Shown here: in pieces, positions 38,001-44,000 of the stretch
How positions within the stretch are numbered: the stretch's first letter is position 1
How the letters are laid out: each line of letters begins with the position of its first letter
Assembly (NCBI RefSeq): GCF_963082655.1
Contig: NC_081553.1
Span: forward strand, 68,352,416 to 68,416,415
Origin: Stomoxys calcitrans
Lineage: Eukaryota > Arthropoda > Insecta > Diptera > Muscidae
Direction: 5' to 3'
DNA length: 64,000 nt
Notes under the pieces: generated by a model
Seen by the model: only the letters and a program-made list of their open reading frames with translations
Databases searched by the model: none
Told to the model about the DNA's origin: nothing
Translations under genes and position numbers: made by a program

Positions 38001-41000
38001 CGCCGAACATCAGCATGGATTTTGAAGACTGCTTTGCATGCCATCACCGCACACATTTGCCGTGGTTTCCATCAGCCCAGGCCATGTGATTAGACGGTCC
38101 GTGTGGCTCTGGACGGTCCGTGTGGCCTTCGATAGGTCGAAGGCATTCGACACGGTCAGCTATGCCAAAGTATTTGAGGACATTGTCAACACGTCCCTCA
38201 AGTTAGGCCTGAATCATTGGGTCACGAATTGCCTGCGTGGTCGCCAATCATTCGTGGAATTTTGGGATAAGAAGTCGAAACACCGTAGAGTTCCTCAAGG
38301 CGGGGTGATATCTCTCAGCTTCAACGAATTTTTATTTTATGTTCCTGGTATCCGCCACCAAATCCTCAGCCACTTTGTTCTAAAATACACGCATGAGGAG
38401 GTTTGGGAGCCGTATGTGATAGTCGACGGAGTAATGACTCCGACCAACAAGTGTTCCAAAATGATTGGTATCACATTTGACAGTTATTACACATTCTCCG
38501 CACATGCCACTGCAATCTGCCATAAGGTCAAAAATAGAAACAAGGTCCTCAAGTCACTTGTCCGCAGCACTTGGGGTACTGAAAAAGAAACCTTGTTGAC
38601 CACGTACAAAACAATTGTACGGTCAGTGCTAAGTTATGCAGCGCCAGTGTGGTCTCGTCAACTGTGTAACATGCAGTATAGATGGGCCGTAGGCTCGAAA
38701 TGGAGCCTGAATCCAAGGATAGTCCACTGGCTTTATAGCAGAAAGATTAGACCGATACTTACTTGCGCCTCAATAGTTCGGTGGACTGCGATGGAGAAAA
38801 AGTGCAACGTAAAGCTAATACAACAAGTTCAGAGAACACGCAGAGATACCCCCACTAGGGCACTGGAGATTATTCTAGATATTCGACCCATAGACATACA
38901 GATTAAGTGCGAGGTAGCCACTGCAGCGATGGGTGAATGGATAGAGGATAGGAGCAGGTCATAATCGATGCGACGATAGGAAACATGGAATGAATGGAAG
39001 AGGTTTCCGATCGGATACCTGATACGACACTTGAGGTCGAGTGCACTGCTGTCAGCGCCACAGTCGTGGATTGCCGGAACCCTAGTATTGCCATCTGGAA
39101 GATAAAGTTACACGGATGGATCAAAGCTAGAGGACAGAGTGTGACTGGGGATCTACATTGAGAATCCAGGGACTGAGATCTGTCTTAGACTGCCTGACCA
39201 TAATACGGTCCTGCAGGCGGAGATCCGGACGATCACGTTATGCATGGGGTGGTGTAGTGCTAACGCGAGGACGTCGAGTATGATCTTTACGGACTTGAAC
39301 AGGCCATAAGTGCAATAACTATCAGGACGATAAGATCACGAACAGTCTTGGAATGAAAGAAGGAGATTAATGACATCTCTGAGGATGGTGCGTTCCGCAT
39401 CGTTTGGGTGCCGATCCATAGCGGAGTAACTGGGAAAGCAGACGATTTGGCGGTGAAGGCTAGAGAACTGCCGTCAATAAACTTGGTTAACACGAAGCCT
39501 TTCGGGTCGACGCAGATCGAGCTAAGGGCGTGGGCAACGAATGCGCATGCAACCCTGTGGAACAGCGAAACGGTCGGTAGAATGTCGATCCTATGGGGAG
39601 ATCCAGATCGTGAGAAGACAAGGCTATTACTGAAAGGAAGTAAGTAGGATATCAGTAAAGCTTTCGGTATCAAAACGGGACACATAGGACTGCGACCTCA
39701 CTTCTGTAAAATCTGTGCGGTAGGGAAAGATGGGATGAGAAAGAAGTGATGATGAGACGTTGGAGCATTTCCTTTGTCATTGCTCGGCTTTCGCGACTAA
39801 CAGACGGCACTTAGGTGGGGCACAATACCACAAATGAACCAACTTAGGGGCGTGGCATGGAAGCAATTAAGGATTTTGTTGATTCGATTTATTCCTAACT
39901 TAGATTTTCTTTTACGAGGTTACTTTTTAGTAGTTAGAGCGCACAACAAGCCGATTACTGGCTTAGGTGTATGTCCATAGTGGCATAGGGAGGATAAATA
40001 CACGCACCCTTTTTTCAACCTAACCTAATCTGTCAGAATACCGCTGTTCGAACTGAGACGGGCTGTCTCTTCAGTTCTCATGTGGACCACCTCCATTAGA
40101 AGACAAAGATCCTACCCGTGCGAAGACATAATAATAAGCTGTCTTTGCAATACCTTTTGGGCTGTTATCGCAGGGACCATCCAAATCATCATCTTGTGGA
40201 TAGGTATCCAACGCCCAGAAGCCTCAAGGTGAATCTTCATGATCTAGAGCGAGAGGTTCAACGCTTCAAGAGAGTACCACAAGATCAAAAGGCATATCAT
40301 GCGTGTCTGGACGACATTAATGCAGACACGGAAGCAGACGGTGCAAAGCTACAGTATGACTGTTATTTTTGGAGAACTGCCGCCACCATAGTGCAGAGGT
40401 TAGCATGTCCGCCTATGACGCTGAACGCCCGGGTTCGAATCCTGGCGACAACATTTGTGAGGTACTATGCCATCTAAAATCGCACCTGAGGAAGTATATC
40501 TCTCCCGGCAAACCAGAGTAAGTTTGGCTCAATTACGACCCGGCCAGTGCAGCCGCCTCTACTGCTACAGAGCAAAGATTGATGCCAAAGTACATGATGG
40601 GCGTTTCAGGGACCACGCGACCCACGTCACCGGTGAGAAGCCCAGCCAAGCCCACTCGACTCAGACCCAAATCGTTCTGGACACACCCATTAGCAAAGCC
40701 AGTCCAGCTGGGGAGGATGGGGGCTAAAATCCTTTAAATTTCAATAAAATTAGCAAATTTTGTAAAAAACAATGACATTTTTAAAATTCAGGGGCTTGCT
40801 AAAACTGGTGGACTAAGCACCACCCAGAGGCCTTTCTACGCTTATGAACACACCCCACCTTAGTTGCAGAGTTCCTGGATCTAGATACTCAACAGAAGTG
40901 AGCAGAAGAAAGATAGAGAATTTAATACAACACACTTTTCATCATCAGACATCAAATTATTGTAATTAGCATTTCAATGGAAAAAACTTTCTTTCGCACT

Positions 41001-44000
41001 TCTATTATCCTTAAACAGTAAAGTAAAACAAAATGATGAAAATTGCAAAATAAATACCAAATGCGAAAAAGATACTAAACGCAATGAGGATTTCCTAGCA
41101 AAAAGTCAAAGTGCTAATTTCAAGAACGAACGCCAATATACTCACCAGAAGATTTTTTTGTAGGATTTAACACAGCTGGTGATGAAGGCAAGTGGCAAAA
41201 AATGTTTTTTCAGCAAGTTTGTTTTTTTTCTGCACAAAAATCACCTCAGGTGCTGCAAGGTTTTTCTATGAAACTTCTTAAAGAAAATAAGAGCTCGAAA
41301 ATAATTCACAAACAAGTAACTTTTCAATGTTGATATTCTTTGAAAGCTCTACTGCTTTAAAATTCAATGAAATGAATTTAATGAAGTTGAGTGTTTCCTT
41401 TTAAGTGTATTTCGAAGGATCTTCGAAGAAACCCAGAAAAACATTTCTTTAAGTGAATGCAAATTCTTCAGCATAACAGCCTTAATGATGAGAGCAGATT
41501 TGAAGCAAACAAAATCAAACAAAACAAATTTATTCTTAAACTACAGCTGAGAAGATTAGTGCAGATTACAGTGGTTGTCTGTCATCAGACTCATTTAAAA
41601 AAAAATGTGTTCATTGTGAGAGGGAAGGATTCCTTAGTTTCCCAATGAAGAACTAATGGGAAAGTAAATTAATAACAAACCTATTCTTGTACAGCTAAGC
41701 TAAGAGTCTAAAAATAAAACCGGTAGAAAGGTTTATATGGGAGCTAAATCAGTTTTTAAATCGATTTCCGCCAAACTGAAGGGTTTAAGAAGTTCAATCT
41801 GGAGACGGGTTTATATAAGAGCTATATTTTAACGTAGACCGATTTTGAATATTTACATTCCCAAACAACCAACAAGAGTTAAAAGTATTTTGCGATATTT
41901 CAAGCGGCGCACAGTGGATGAAAATCGAAAAAAGCAAGTAAAAAATATGCCACTGGCGTCTATTGGCAGGCCCCTAAAGTTGCTCACCTCGGCATACCGA
42001 AAAATTGTGCGGGCTGCAAAATCTTGTGGTCCGATTTTCAAAACTATGCTTTTGCTCGATAGTGTTCCAAAATTCCTTCAAAAAAGTTTGCATGAGGTCC
42101 ACAATATCTCAATGCTGAGGATATGGAAAGAACTTTTTACCCAACTGCTAGTGTCCGACGTTGGCGGCGAAGAGGAATCAATCCCTGATGATGGTATAGA
42201 ATGTTTACCTCCTAGTCAGAATTAGGTCCAAGTAGCAGTGACCCGTCTAAAGAACAACAAGGCAGCAGGAGCCGACGGGTTACCCGCTGAACTATTAAAG
42301 ACCGGAGGCGACACGCTGATATGGCGTATGCATCAGCGTATCTGCGCAATCTGGCTAGAAGAACGCATAACATTGAGACAGTCAGTTACTTTATCTACCT
42401 CGGCACCGCCGTAACCGAAAGGAATGACACCAGTTTTGAAATTAAACAAAGAGTATACTGGCAAACAGATGCTACTTTGGACTAAGTAAGCAGTTTAGAA
42501 ACAAGGCCACCTCTCGACAGACGAAGATTACACTACATAAGACACTGATCCTACCCGTGCTGTTACATGCTTCTGTAGCATGGATACTCGTAGAAGCAGA
42601 TGAGGCAGTGCTTGGAGTATTTGAGAGAAAGATTTTTCATAAAATATATGGAATAGTTTGCATTAATGGAGAATATAGGCGAAGTATGAACCACGAGCTG
42701 TATGATCAAAATACAACGGCTGCGTTGGCTAGGTCATGTTGTCAGAATGGATGAAGAAGCTCCAGCAAAGAAGTAAAGGGTGATTTTTTTGAGGTTAGGA
42801 TTTTCATGCATTAGTATTTGACAGATCACGTGGGATTTCAGACATGGTGTCAAAGAGAAAGATGCTCAGTATGCTTTGACATTTCATCATGAATAGACTT
42901 ACTAACGAGCAACGCTTGCAAATCATTGAATTTTATTACCAAAATCAGTGTTCGGTTCGAAATGTGTTTCGCGCTTTACGTCCGATTTATGGTCTACATA
43001 ATCGACCAAGTGAGCAAACAATTAATGCGATTGTGACCAAGTTTCGCACTCAGTTTACTTTATTGGACATTAAACCAACCACACGAATGCGTACAGTGCG
43101 TACAGAAGAGAATATTGCGTCTGTTTCTGAGAGTGTTGCTGAAGACCGTGAAATGTCGATTCGTCGCCGTTCGCAGCAATTGGGTTTGTGTTATTCGACC
43201 ACATGGAAGATTTTACGCAAAGATCTTGGTGTAAAACCGTATAAAATACAGCTCGTGCAAGAACTGAAGCCGAACGATCTGCCACAACGTCGAATTTTCA
43301 GTGAATGGGCCCTAGAAAAGTTGGCAGAAAATCCGCTTTTTTATCGACAAATTTTGTTCAGCGATGAGGCCCATTTCTGGTTGAATGGCTACGTAAATAA
43401 GCAAAATTGCCGCATTTGGAGTGAAGAGCAACCAGAAGCCGTTCAAGAACTGCCCATGCATCCCGAAAAATGCACTGTTTGGTGTGGTTTGTACGCTGGT
43501 GGAATCATTGGACCGTATTTTTTCAAAGATGCTGTTGGACGCAACGTTACGGTGAATGGCGATCGCTATCGTTCGATGCTAACAAACTTTTTGTTGCCAA
43601 AAATGGAAGAACTGAACTTGGTTGACATGTGGTTTCAACAAGATGGCGCTACATGCCACACAGCTCGCGATTCTATGGCCATTTTGAGGGAAAACTTCGG
43701 AGAATAATTTATCTCAAGAAATGGACCGGTAAGTTGGCCACCAAGATCATGCGATTTGACGCCTTTAGACTATTTTTTGTGGGGCGTCAAGTCTAAAGTC
43801 TACAGAAATAAGCCAGCAACTATTCCAGCTTTGGAAGACAACATTTCCGAAGAAATTCGGGCTATTCCGGCCGAAATGCTCGAAAAAGTTGCCCAAAATT
43901 GGACTTTCCGAATGGACCACCTAAGACGCAGCCGCGGTCAACATTTAAATGAAATTATCTTCAAAATGTAAATGTCATGGACCAATCTAACGTTTCAAAT

